Shown here one piece after another: positions 1-7,261 of a stretch of 20,116 nt of DNA (position 1 is the first letter of the stretch; each line of letters opens with the position of its first letter). The notes below the pieces were generated by a model. It had not been told where the DNA came from and did not search any database. It was given only the letters and a program-made list of their open reading frames with translations. Origin of the DNA: an uncultured Oscillospiraceae bacterium (lineage in GTDB: Bacteria > Bacillota > Clostridia > Oscillospirales > Ruminococcaceae); NCBI GenBank assembly GCA_910579545.1, contig CAJTVI010000049.1:1-20116 (forward strand). Direction: 5' to 3'. A program made the position numbers and the translations under genes.

Positions 1-93
1 GGCAGGGGTCCTGTTGCCTTGAGAGACTGCTCCCACGCGCCCGGCCGGCGGACATTTCTCCCTGGTTTGGTCACTCCCTGTGCGGGGCGGCAT

Positions 94-123
94 TTGACGG
101 GCCGTGCCGGGCTGTGGTATCCT
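94..123 (+). promoter_or_regulatory. sigma70-type promoter for the DNA glycosylase gene
   Basis: TTGACG at 94-99 and TATCCT at 118-123 are separated by 18 bases, with an extended -10 TG at 115-116. It lies about 130 bases upstream of the glycosylase start, and no better promoter is visible in the first 250 bases. The rest of 1-254 shows no gene that I can support. Confidence 0.5.
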
Positions 124-254
124 GTAAAAAACGCGGGCGGGGGCATAAACGCGCAGGGGGCGGCGCGCAACCACGCGGGGGCGATGGGCCGCCGGGCGGG
201 GCGCAGCCGCGCAGCCCGCCGTATCCCCCGCAAACCAAAAGACGAGGTGCCGCC

Positions 255-1097
255 ATGGAACTCTCCATCCGGGATGATTTTTGCCTTGAAAAGATCGCGA
301 ACAGCGGGCAGTGCTTCCGCGCGCGGCAGCTGGAGGAGGGGTGGTTCCGGTTTATCACCGGGCAGGCGTTGCTGCTGATCCGGCAAAGCCGCCCCGGCGT
401 TTTTGAGGCTCGGTACGGCGAGGCCGAGTGGCAGGCCGTGTGGGCCGGCTACTTTGACCTTGGGCGGGATTACGCCGCCATCCGCCGCAGCATCCCCCAG
501 GAGGACGCCTGGATGCGGCGGGCCGCGGCCGAGGGGTGCGGGGTGCGTATCCTGCGGCAGGACCCCTGGGAGACCCTTGTTACCTTTATCCTCTCCCAGC
601 GCAAGAGCATCCCGGCCATCCGGCAGGCGGTGGAGCTGCTCTGCGAGCGGTACGGCGAGCCGATCGCCGCCGGCGGGCCGCGGGCCTTTCCCACCCCGAC
701 GGCGCTGGCCGGGGCAAGCGAGGAGGGGCTTGCCGCCTGCAAGCCGGGCTACCGCGCGCCCTACATCCTGGCCGCCGCCGGGCGGGTGGCCGCGGGCGAA
801 ACCGACCTGGCCGGGCTGGCCAGCCTGCCGGACGAGGCGCTTTTATCCGCGCTGAAGGGATTTTACGGGGTGGGCGAAAAGGTGGCCCGCTGCACCGCCC
901 TGTTTGCCTACGGGCGGCTGGGCCTTGCCCCGGTGGACACCTGGATCCAGAAGGTCATTGCCCGGGCCTACGGCGGGCGCGACCCCTTTTTGCAGTATGG
1001 GCCGGCCGCCGGGGTTTTGCAGCAGTACGCCTTTTATTATGCGCAAAACCACAAGGCCGAGCTGTGCGGCCGGTCAGCGGGGGCCGCATGCTCCTGA
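255..1097 (+). CDS. HhH-GPD DNA glycosylase (OGG/AlkA-like)
   Basis: This is a 280-residue base-excision repair glycosylase of the helix-hairpin-helix GPD superfamily. Such enzymes flip out damaged purines such as 8-oxoguanine or alkylated bases and cut the N-glycosidic bond. The signature is at residues 202-229: the hairpin GFYGVGEKVA, whose Lys209 aligns with the catalytic Lys of OGG1, then APVDT with Asp228 as the catalytic aspartate. The segment SQRKSIPAIR (114-123) fits the usual DNA-contacting helix region. No C-terminal iron-sulfur cysteine cluster of the Nth/MutY type is present. I chose ATG 255 because the protein then begins just before the conserved N-terminal domain; the reading frame is open further upstream. 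The gene converges on cca. Substrate choice (8-oxoG or 3-methyladenine) cannot be decided from sequence alone, so no symbol is given. Confidence 0.87.
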   Translation: MELSIRDDFCLEKIANSGQCFRARQLEEGWFRFITGQALLLIRQSRPGVFEARYGEAEWQAVWAGYFDLGRDYAAIRRSIPQEDAWMRRAAAEGCGVRILRQDPWETLVTFILSQRKSIPAIRQAVELLCERYGEPIAAGGPRAFPTPTALAGASEEGLAACKPGYRAPYILAAAGRVAAGETDLAGLASLPDEALLSALKGFYGVGEKVARCTALFAYGRLGLAPVDTWIQKVIARAYGGRDPFLQYGPAAGVLQQYAFYYAQNHKAELCGRSAGAACS

Positions 1098-1128
1098 GCT
1101 CTTTGCCTGCGGCCCTCCCCTGTTTGGG

Positions 1129-2559
1129 TCAGCGCCGGCCTTTGGGGGCCTCTTCCCCGTTTGGCCCCTCCCCTTTGGGGGCGACGTCCGGCCGGGGACT
1201 TTGGGCGGCGTCCGGCCGGGGGCTTTGGGCGGCGGCATAGCCCAGCAGGGCTTCGCGCTCGTTGGGCAGCCCGCCCTCCAGCACCGCGTCCAGGCAGGCC
1301 CGCAGGGCCCTGCCGATCTCGCGGCCGGCAAGGCCCAGCGCGGCCATGTCCCGGCCGTTTACCGCAAGGTCCTTGAGCGAAAAGCAGGCGTCCCCGGCCA
1401 AAAGCTCGGCCAGCGCCGCCTCGGTCTGGTCGTACAGCGCCAGCCGCCCCTGGCAGCAGGGGGCCTGGCCCATCGTGTCCGCCCGGTGCAGCGCGATCAG
1501 CTGCCGCAGCGGCTCCTCGCCCCCCAGCCGGTTCAGCAGGCGGCGCAGCTGCTTTTTGTCCGGCGCAAGGGGCAGGTCGTGGTACTGCACCAGGGCCAGC
1601 ACCCGGCTGCGGGTGGCGGTGTCCATGCGCAGCCGGCGCAGCAGCGCCCCGGCCAGCTCGCAGCTTTTTTGGGCGTGGCCGTAAAAATGGCCCACCCCGT
1701 TTTGGTCCTGTGTAAAGCAGGCCGGCTTGCCGATATCGTGCAGCAGGGCGGCCCAGCGCAGGGCCGGCTGGGGCGGGGCGCTGCCCACCACCGCGGCGGT
1801 GTGGGCCCAGACGTCCCTATCGTGGTGGGGGTTTTGCTGGGCAAAGCCAAACAGGGGCGCAAGCTCGGGCATTGGCACCGCCAGCAGCTCGCAAAAGGCC
1901 AGCAGCGCCCCCTCGGCCCAGGCCCCGCAGAGCAGCTGGGTCAGCTCGGCCAGCACCCGCTCGGCCGAAACCGCCCGCAGCCCCTGCCTGCCGGCAAGCA
2001 CGGCCGCGGCGGTGGCGGGCTCGGCTGTAAGGCCCTTTTGGGCGCAGAAGCGGGCCGCCCGCAGCATGCGCAGGGCGTCCTCCTCAAACCGGCGGGCCGG
2101 CTCGCCCACACAGCGCAGCAGGCCGGCGGCAAGGTCCTGCCGGCCGCCGTAGGGGTCGATCAGCCCCCTGGCCGGGTCGTAGGCCATGGCGTTGATGGTA
2201 AAATCCCGCCGGGCCAGGTCCTGGGGCAGGCTGCGGGCAAAGGCCACCCCATCCGGCCGACGGTGGTCGGTGTACGCGCCGTCCACCCGGTAGGTGGTGA
2301 CCTCCAGCGGCATCCGGTCGATGACCACCGTGACCGTGCCGTGCTTTAAGCCGGTATCGATCACCGGGTACCCCGCAAAAACGGCGCGGGTCTCCTCGGG
2401 CAGGGCGTTGGTGGCAAGGTCCCAGTCCTTGGGCTGGACGCCGCAGAGCAGGTCCCGCACCGCGCCCCCCACAAGCACCCCCTCAAACCCGGCCTGCGCC
2501 AGCAGCCGCAGGGCGGTTTGCGGCTGGGGAGGCAGCAAAAACGCCGCGGGTTCCTGCAT
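1129..2559 (-). CDS. cca: CCA tRNA nucleotidyltransferase
   Basis: This 476-residue class II polymerase adds or repairs the 3' CCA end of tRNAs without a template. GGAVRD (31-36) and the catalytic DWD pair (Asp45, Asp47) form the head. RRDFTINAMA (118-126) and EEDALRMLRAARF (159-171) follow in the neck and body. An HD-type phosphohydrolase domain sits at about 245-330 (HDRDVWAHT, LLHDIGKPA, QYHD). Firmicute CCA enzymes often carry this HD domain. The start at 2559 is preceded by GAAGGGGG on the minus strand. The last 36 residues are a low-complexity tail with AAQSPRPD twice and then Gly/Glu/Lys/Pro-rich sequence, so the stop may have been displaced by repeat growth. The gene is divergent from the PPOX gene, and I see no confident promoter in the 137-base gap. 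Confidence 0.95.
   Translation of the reverse strand: MQEPAAFLLPPQPQTALRLLAQAGFEGVLVGGAVRDLLCGVQPKDWDLATNALPEETRAVFAGYPVIDTGLKHGTVTVVIDRMPLEVTTYRVDGAYTDHRRPDGVAFARSLPQDLARRDFTINAMAYDPARGLIDPYGGRQDLAAGLLRCVGEPARRFEEDALRMLRAARFCAQKGLTAEPATAAAVLAGRQGLRAVSAERVLAELTQLLCGAWAEGALLAFCELLAVPMPELAPLFGFAQQNPHHDRDVWAHTAAVVGSAPPQPALRWAALLHDIGKPACFTQDQNGVGHFYGHAQKSCELAGALLRRLRMDTATRSRVLALVQYHDLPLAPDKKQLRRLLNRLGGEEPLRQLIALHRADTMGQAPCCQGRLALYDQTEAALAELLAGDACFSLKDLAVNGRDMAALGLAGREIGRALRACLDAVLEGGLPNEREALLGYAAAQSPRPDAAQSPRPDVAPKGEGPNGEEAPKGRR
1186..1233 (-). repeat. 24-bp tandem repeat inside the 3' end of cca
   Basis: Two adjacent 24-base copies (1186-1209 and 1210-1233, one base different) encode AAQSPRPD twice, residues 443-458 of the CCA enzyme. 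The unit length keeps the reading frame. The DNA downstream is a related GC-rich low-complexity stretch. Confidence 0.85.
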
Positions 2560-2696
2560 GAAAAAGCCCCCTTCTCACCGCCGTTTTTTTGCGATAGATC
2601 GAATTTTGTTCGGATTCTTTGTTTTCACATCCCACCGCCGCTTTTTGCAGCAGTTTATTTGTAAAAAATCTTTTGAATGAAATGGGAGGAAACGCT

Positions 2697-3167
2697 ATGC
2701 GCCGCAAGGACCGGGAAGTAACCGACTGGGATGAGATCGTCGCCATCATGCGGCGATGCGGGGTTTGCCGCATTGCCCTCAACGACGGGGAGTTCCCCTA
2801 CATCCTGCCCCTCAATTTTGGGCTGGCGGCAGCCGACGGCCGGGTGGAGCTGTATTTCCACGGGGCGCGGGCCGGCCGGAAGTACGAGCTGATCCGTCAG
2901 GACGGCCGGGCCAGCTTTGAGATGGACTGCGGCCACCAGCTGCTTACCGACGCCGAACACGGCAGCTGCTCGATGGCGTATGAGAGCGTGATCGGCCAGG
3001 GGCGGATCACCCTTTTGCCGGAGGAACAAGCGCCCGCCGCCCTGCGGCTGATCCTGCGGCAGTACGGCCAGGAGGGGTTTGCCTACAACGAGGCGACCCT
3101 GCCGGCCACCGCCGTTTTTAAGCTGACGGTGGAGCGGATGACCGCCAAGCGCCGGCCGGCAAAATAG
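2697..3167 (+). CDS. PPOX-fold flavin-binding protein
   Basis: This 156-residue protein has the pyridoxamine-5'-phosphate-oxidase-like split barrel of the NimA/flavin-nucleotide-binding group. The pattern CGVCRIALNDGEFPYILPLNFG (21-42) followed by LYFHGARAGRKYELI is typical: the second strand and the HGA-GRK turn normally contact the flavin phosphate. Family members bind FMN, haem or F420, and some reduce nitroimidazoles, but the substrate here is unknown. ATG 2697 is chosen because GGGAGG lies 8 bases upstream; the frame is open further 5' without a ribosome site. It stands alone on the plus strand, divergent from cca and convergent with the sulfoxide reductase gene. Confidence 0.85.
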   Translation: MRRKDREVTDWDEIVAIMRRCGVCRIALNDGEFPYILPLNFGLAAADGRVELYFHGARAGRKYELIRQDGRASFEMDCGHQLLTDAEHGSCSMAYESVIGQGRITLLPEEQAPAALRLILRQYGQEGFAYNEATLPATAVFKLTVERMTAKRRPAK

Positions 3168-3199
3168 CCTTTTTAGGAGCGCTTTAAGGGAGGCTTTTT
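3166..3199 (+). terminator. possible terminator after the PPOX gene
   Basis: AGCCT (3166-3170) pairs with AGGCT (3191-3195), and the stem can be extended inward by T-A and wobble pairs. TTTTT follows at 3195-3199. The stem begins inside the PPOX stop codon. It is weaker than the other terminators in the window. Confidence 0.4.
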
Positions 3200-3256
3200 A
3201 AAAATCGCCTGCCCTTTATGCGGGGCCGGCCTTTTGGGCGGCGCCTTAGCCCCGCC

Positions 3257-3742
3257 TCAGGCCAGCAGCCCCTCCAGCACCGGGGCCAGCAGGGCGACGC
3301 CGGCGGCGTCGCCCTCGGTAAAGCGGCCGGGGCGGGGGCTGTCGATGTCCAGCACGCCGGCCACCGCGCCGTTTGCGTGCAGCGGCAGCACCAGCTCCGA
3401 GCGGGAGGCGTCGTCGCAGGCGATATGCCCGGGGAAGGCGTGCACGTCCGGCACCAGCAGCAGCCGGTCCTGGGCCGCGGCGGCGCCGCACACCCCCCTG
3501 CCCAGCGGGATCTCGATGCAGGCGGGCTTGCCCTGGAACGGCCCCAGCACCAGCCGCCCGCCCTGCACAAGGTAAAAGCCCACCCAGTTGATCTCCGGCA
3601 GGACCTGCCGCAATAGGGCCGAGGCGTTGGCGAGGTTGGCCACCCGGTGGGGCACCCCTTGGGTGAGGGCCGCCAGCCGGCTGGCCAGCAGCGGGTAGAG
3701 GGCCCCGGGATCGGCGGGGAAAAGGGGTTCGGGCAGGGACAT
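3257..3742 (-). CDS. msrC: free methionine-(R)-sulfoxide reductase (GAF domain)
   Basis: This 161-residue single GAF-domain enzyme reduces free methionine-R-sulfoxide in the cytoplasm, normally with thioredoxin as electron donor. The three catalytic or resolving cysteines known for this family are present as Cys75 (KPACIEI), Cys85 (GRGVCG) and Cys109 (GHIACD). The family motifs NWVGFYL (52-58) and ELVLPL (116-121) are also intact. The start at 3742 has AGAAGGAG 7 to 14 bases upstream on the minus strand; the frame stays open upstream but without a ribosome site. A promoter and a 5' hairpin lie 80 to 150 bases upstream. Confidence 0.93.
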   Translation of the reverse strand: MSLPEPLFPADPGALYPLLASRLAALTQGVPHRVANLANASALLRQVLPEINWVGFYLVQGGRLVLGPFQGKPACIEIPLGRGVCGAAAAQDRLLLVPDVHAFPGHIACDDASRSELVLPLHANGAVAGVLDIDSPRPGRFTEGDAAGVALLAPVLEGLLA

Positions 3743-3823
3743 GGCGGTTTCTCCTTCTGCGCTTGGGCGTTTTGGCCCGGGCGGGCCGGCCGCCCGGCAA
3801 AGCGCTTTGCGGTTTTGCAAAAG

Positions 3824-3851
3824 GGGGGCAGCGCCCGCGGGCGCTGCCCCC
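3824..3851 (-). repeat. perfect 28-bp palindrome at the 5' end of the msrC transcript
   Basis: A 13-base arm at 3824-3836 and its exact reverse complement at 3839-3851 are separated by only GC. On the minus strand it begins within a few bases of the predicted transcription start and is followed by TTTT, so it resembles a start-proximal terminator or an mRNA-stabilising 5' hairpin. Confidence 0.7.
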
Positions 3852-3859
3852 TCTGTGTT

Positions 3860-3889
3860 ATGATACTACACCCCCGCGGGCGGGGTCAA
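3860..3889 (-). promoter_or_regulatory. promoter for msrC
   Basis: On the minus strand TTGACC (3889-3884) and TATCAT (3865-3860) are 18 bases apart. The predicted start near 3853 abuts the 28-bp palindrome. Confidence 0.55.
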
Positions 3890-3982
3890 GCGGGGGAACG
3901 ATTTGCCCCTTTTGGAAATCCCGTTTCCGGATAGGCCCCTTGGCGCTTTCTGCCGGGATAGATCGATGCAGCGGGAATCCCG

Positions 3983-3991
3983 TGGTATAAT
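3983..3991 (+). promoter_or_regulatory. extended -10 promoter for the GNAT gene
   Basis: TGGTATAAT at 3983-3991 is a perfect extended -10 element. The -35 position (TCGATG at 3963-3968) is poor, as is common with extended -10 promoters. It lies 36 bases before the start codon. Confidence 0.65.
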
Positions 3992-4027
3992 CGGCTCAGC
4001 AAATCGGAATTTATAGAGGTAACGAAA

Positions 4028-4528
4028 ATGGATATATCCCTTTTCTCCAATGATTATACTGTACGCCGCCTGGGAAAAGCGGACGTGGCAGATATCTATT
4101 CACTGTGCAGTAAAAACAGCTTGTATTACCAATACTGTCCACCCTTTGTGACCGAACAGAGTATTCTGGACGATATGAAAGCCTTGCCGCCGAATAAAGA
4201 AATGTGCGACAAGTATTATATAGGGTACTACAAAGGGGAAATATTGATTGCCGTAATGGATTTTATTATGGCATACCCTGATGAAAAAACTGGTTTTATC
4301 GGCTTTTTTATGACAGAAGCATCGATTCAGAATACCGGAATTGGAAGCGGCATAATTGACGCTTTATGCTGCTATCTGACTGAAATTAGGCTTTCATGCG
4401 TCCGACTTGGTTGGGTTAAAGGCAATCCCCAGGCAGAGCATTTTTGGCGTAAAAACAATTTTAAGGAAACAGGGATTATGTATGACACGGATCGCTATAC
4501 GGTCGTTGTAGCTCAGCGGACTTTATAA
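4028..4528 (+). CDS. GNAT-family N-acetyltransferase, probably acquired
   Basis: This 166-residue protein has the Gcn5-related fold. The acetyl-CoA pyrophosphate-binding motif is QNTGIGSG (101-108), preceded by the beta strand TGFIGFFM (88-95). The late motif NPQAEHFWRKNNFKETG (133-149) is the usual C-terminal arm. The acceptor substrate is unknown; it could be an antibiotic, polyamine, amino acid or protein. AGAGGT lies just upstream of ATG 4028. Codon use is strikingly AT-richer than every neighbour (many ATA, TTT, AAA, TAT codons), which suggests recent horizontal transfer. It sits alone between the msrC promoter and the rplJL terminator. Confidence 0.85.
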   Translation: MDISLFSNDYTVRRLGKADVADIYSLCSKNSLYYQYCPPFVTEQSILDDMKALPPNKEMCDKYYIGYYKGEILIAVMDFIMAYPDEKTGFIGFFMTEASIQNTGIGSGIIDALCCYLTEIRLSCVRLGWVKGNPQAEHFWRKNNFKETGIMYDTDRYTVVVAQRTL

Positions 4529-4601
4529 CACCAGTTTATCGTACCGCCGCCCGCCGGCGGATAGCGGCGCACCCTGGATATTTTGGCCCGTGTTTGCACA
4601 A

Positions 4602-4631
4602 AGCCCCGCCGCCCAAATGGGCGGCGGGGCT
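4602..4631 (-). terminator. terminator of rplJ-rplL
   Basis: A perfect 13-bp stem (4602-4614 with 4619-4631) has a 4-base loop. It lies 25 bases downstream of the rplL stop. On the minus strand it is followed by only a short T run, so it may serve partly as a 3'-end stabiliser. Confidence 0.65.
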
Positions 4632-4656
4632 GACTGCTGTTTTGCTGGTACGGGGC

Positions 4657-5028
4657 TTATTTCAGCTCGATCTTGGCGCCCACGTCCTCCAGCTTCTTCT
4701 TGAGCTCCTCGGCGTCGGCCTTGGAAGCGGCCTCCTTGAGGGTCTTGGGGGCGTTGTCCACCAATTCCTTGGCCTCCTTCAGGCCCAGGCCGGTGGCCTC
4801 CTTGACAGCCTTGATGACCGCCATCTTGTTGGCGCCGACCTCGGCCAGCACCACGTCAAACTCGGTCTTCTCCTCCTCGGCGGGGGCGGCGGCAGCGGCC
4901 GGCGCGGCAGCGGCGGCAACGGCGGAAACGCCAAACTCCTCGCAGTAGGTGTCGATGAGCTCTTTCAGCTCCAGGACGCTCAGCTCTTTGACGGCGTCGA
5001 TGATCTTGGTGATTTTCTCAGAAGCCAT
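4657..5028 (-). CDS. rplL: ribosomal protein L7/L12
   Basis: This 123-residue protein of the large-subunit stalk recruits translation GTPases. The N-terminal dimerisation domain (KITKIIDAVKELSVLELKEL) is followed by an Ala/Pro/Glu-rich hinge at about 36-53. The C-terminal factor-binding domain includes KIAVIKAVKE-like and GLGLKEAKELVD segments. The length is normal. A GGAGG-type site precedes ATG 5028. It is the last gene of the rplJ-rplL unit, 102 bases after rplJ. Confidence 0.98.
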   Translation of the reverse strand: MASEKITKIIDAVKELSVLELKELIDTYCEEFGVSAVAAAAAPAAAAAPAEEEKTEFDVVLAEVGANKMAVIKAVKEATGLGLKEAKELVDNAPKTLKEAASKADAEELKKKLEDVGAKIELK

Positions 5029-5130
5029 GATAAATTCCCTCCTGTTTATTTTTTAGGATGATGGTACTTTTACGCGGCCCGCAGGCCGCACTGCCCGGGA
5101 ACCGCCCCGGGGTGGACGGGGTTCGCCGCC

Positions 5131-5652
5131 TTACGCGGCCGGCTCCTCGCCGCCCTCGGTCTTGTCCACATAGGCCTGCATGGCCACCGCCAGCCCGCTG
5201 AGGGTGCTGGTGAGCGCGCCGGCAAACATCGAGAGCATGCCTTCGCGGCCGGGCAGCTTGGCGATCGCCTCCACCTCGGCCTTTTCCATGACCTTGCCTT
5301 CCATGTAGCCGATCTTGACCTTGAACTTGTCCTTGGACGCGTCCGCAAACTTGCACAGGATGCGGGCCGGGGCCATGGCGTCCTCGCCGGTGGCAATGGC
5401 AATGGCGGTGGTGCCTTCCAGCACGCCCTCCATGCCCTCCAGACCGGTGCCGTCAAGCGCCAGCTTGAGCATGGTGTTCTTGACCACCGCGTAGTCCACG
5501 CCGGCCTCGCGCAGGTCGCGGCGCAGCTTGGTGTCGTCGGCCACGTTGATGCCCTTGTAGTCCACAATGACGCCCGCGGTCGAGTTGGTGATCTTGTCCT
5601 TGAGCGCGGCCACATAGGCCTGCTTCTCGCTTAAGATCTTTGCACTGGGCAT
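5131..5652 (-). CDS. rplJ: ribosomal protein L10
   Basis: This 173-residue base of the ribosomal stalk binds 23S rRNA and carries L7/L12 dimers on its C-terminal helix. The N-terminal SEKQAYVAALKDKITNSTAGVIVDYKGI is the classic L10 opening. The C-terminal segment has the amphipathic stalk helix. It is the first gene after a strong promoter and a long leader that looks like an L10 autoregulatory leader. Confidence 0.98.
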   Translation of the reverse strand: MPSAKILSEKQAYVAALKDKITNSTAGVIVDYKGINVADDTKLRRDLREAGVDYAVVKNTMLKLALDGTGLEGMEGVLEGTTAIAIATGEDAMAPARILCKFADASKDKFKVKIGYMEGKVMEKAEVEAIAKLPGREGMLSMFAGALTSTLSGLAVAMQAYVDKTEGGEEPAA

Positions 5653-5906
5653 TTTGTTTCACCTCGTTTCAGCAATGGGATGGGCAAAAGCCCCCCGCGC
5701 GCTTTGCGGCGCCCGCAAAAGGCCCCTGCCGGCAGGTGCGGCCAAGCAAAAAGCCCCTTCCCCGCGCCCGGCGGGAAAGAGGCAGAAAGATCGCAGCAAA
5801 CGCACCCCCGGAAATCCCGGGCTGTGCCTGCAAAATTTTGCCTGTTTCTCGGCAGGCGGGCCGCTGGCCCTTACGCTTAAAACGCACCTGCTGTCTTTAA
5901 AACAGC
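5653..5906 (-). promoter_or_regulatory. L10 (rplJ) leader with autoregulatory fold
   Basis: The roughly 250-nt untranslated leader carries conserved pieces of the Firmicute L10 leader: GACAGCAGGTGCG (about 5883-5895, minus) and CCTGCCGAGAAACAGG (5856-5841, minus). GCAGG can pair with CCTGC to build the L10-binding element. In Bacillus subtilis, free L10 binds this leader and represses rplJL by attenuation. Here an intrinsic terminator follows at 5783-5748, still about 95 nt ahead of rplJ. The elements are seen; L10 binding is inferred. Confidence 0.75.
5748..5783 (-). terminator. attenuator terminator in the rplJ leader
   Basis: On the minus strand a 13-bp stem (5783-5771 with 5765-5753, two to three G-U pairs) with a 5-base loop is followed directly by TTTTT (5752-5748). 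It lies inside the leader rather than after a gene, which is the expected place for a regulated attenuator. Confidence 0.75.
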
Positions 5907-5912
5907 TTTGTT

Positions 5913-5942
5913 ATTGTACCACCCGCAAACCGCCCTTGTCAA
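5913..5942 (-). promoter_or_regulatory. promoter for rplJ-rplL
   Basis: On the minus strand a consensus TTGACA (5942-5937), an 18-base spacer ending in TGG, and TACAAT (5918-5913) form a strong extended -10 promoter. It lies 40 to 70 bases beyond the rplA stop, so rplJL has its own transcription start. Confidence 0.8.
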
Positions 5943-5982
5943 GCGGGGCGGGGGCTGTTTTGCAAAAACTTTGCGCGGGGCC

Positions 5983-6678
5983 TTAACCGCCGAAGCGCAC
6001 CCCGTTGAGCTTGACGCCGGGGCCCATGGTGGTGGCCACCGTGACGCTGCGGATATACTGGCCCTTGGCCGCCGCCGGCTTTGCCTTGACGATGGCGTCC
6101 ATCACGGTCTTGACGTTGTCCATCAGCTTTTCGGTGCCGAAGCTGGCCTTGCCCACCGGCACATGGATGATGTTCTGCTTATCCAGCCGGTACTCGATCT
6201 TGCCGGCCTTGGCCTCGGTCACGGCGCGGCCGATGTCCGGGGTCACGGTGCCGGCCTTGGGGTTCGGCATCAGGCCGCGGGGGCCAAGGATCTTGCCCAG
6301 CCGGCCCACCTGGCCCATCATGTCCGGGGTGGTCACCAGCACGTCAAAATCGATAAAGCCCTCGGTCTGGATCTTGGCGATCAGGTCGGCGTCGCCCACC
6401 ATCATCGCGCCGGCTTCCTCGGCGGCCTTGGCGGCGTCGCCCTTGCAGATGGCGATGACCCGCACGTTTTTGCCGGTGCCGTGGGGCAGCACCACCGCGC
6501 CGCGCACCTGCTGGTCGGCATGGCGGCTGTCCACGCCCAGGCGCACATGCAGCTCAACGGTTTCGTCGAACTTGGCCTTGGCGGTCTGGCAGCACAGGGT
6601 GATGCCCTCTTCGGTCTCATACAGTTTGGTACGGTCGACCAGCTTTGCGCTGTCTACATAATGCTTGCCGTGTTTCAT
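5983..6678 (-). CDS. rplA: ribosomal protein L1
   Basis: This 231-residue protein of the L1 stalk moves deacylated tRNA from the E site and, in many bacteria, represses its own operon. The signature GRLGKILGPRGLMPNPKAGTV is intact, as are the ends (KLVDRTKLYETEE and IRSVTVATTMGPGVKLN). It follows rplK by 61 bases and is the last gene before the separate rplJ promoter. Confidence 0.98.
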   Translation of the reverse strand: MKHGKHYVDSAKLVDRTKLYETEEGITLCCQTAKAKFDETVELHVRLGVDSRHADQQVRGAVVLPHGTGKNVRVIAICKGDAAKAAEEAGAMMVGDADLIAKIQTEGFIDFDVLVTTPDMMGQVGRLGKILGPRGLMPNPKAGTVTPDIGRAVTEAKAGKIEYRLDKQNIIHVPVGKASFGTEKLMDNVKTVMDAIVKAKPAAAKGQYIRSVTVATTMGPGVKLNGVRFGG

Positions 6679-6739
6679 CTTTTATTTCCTCCTGTGTGGT
6701 GGTATCGGAATCTTTCCTCCCACGTTGATGGCAGCCGGG

Positions 6740-7165
6740 TCAGTCTGCAACCGTGACGCCCATGCTGCGGCAGGTGCCGGCGATCATGCTGACGGCCGTG
6801 TCCAGGGTGGCGGCGTTGAGGTCGGGCATCTTGGTTTTGGCGATCTCCTCAAGCTGGGCCCGGGTGATGCTGGCCACCTTGGTCTTGTTGGGAACGCCGG
6901 AACCGCTCTCGATGCCGCAGGCCTTTTTGATGAGCACCGGCGCCGGAGGGGTCTTGGTGATGAAGCTGAAGGAATGGTCGGCATACACGGTGATGACCAC
7001 CGGGATGACATAGCCCATATCCTTCTGGGTGCGCTCGTTGAACTCCTTGGTGAACGCCATGATGTTTACGCCGTGCTGGCCCAGCGCCGGGCCAACCGGG
7101 GGGGCCGGCGTTGCCTTGCCGGCCGGGATCTGCAGTTTGATGTAGCCAATAACTTTCTGCGCCAT
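6740..7165 (-). CDS. rplK: ribosomal protein L11
   Basis: This 141-residue protein of the GTPase-associated centre has the N-terminal KLQIPAGKATPAPPVGPALGQHGVNI motif and the C-terminal rRNA-binding domain (TKVASITRAQLEEIAKTKMPDLNA). ATG 7165 gives the standard length and start MAQKVIGYIKLQIPAG, with GGAGGT upstream. The open frame extending to 7231 is not needed. Confidence 0.98.
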   Translation of the reverse strand: MAQKVIGYIKLQIPAGKATPAPPVGPALGQHGVNIMAFTKEFNERTQKDMGYVIPVVITVYADHSFSFITKTPPAPVLIKKACGIESGSGVPNKTKVASITRAQLEEIAKTKMPDLNAATLDTAVSMIAGTCRSMGVTVAD

Positions 7166-7221
7166 TTTATTGCACCTCCAAAATGTGTGGTAAGATAGCG
7201 GGCCTTTGCCGGCCCTCCCAC

Positions 7222-7240
7222 GGGCGCTCATGCCGCGCCC
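7222..7240 (-). promoter_or_regulatory. hairpin between nusG and rplK
   Basis: A 6-bp GC stem (7222-7227 with 7235-7240) with a 7-base loop lies in the 96-base gap upstream of rplK. It could be part of an L1-binding leader or an mRNA-processing site. The sequence alone does not decide. Confidence 0.3.
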
Positions 7241-7261
7241 TGCCCTTAAAGGGTTTGTTTG

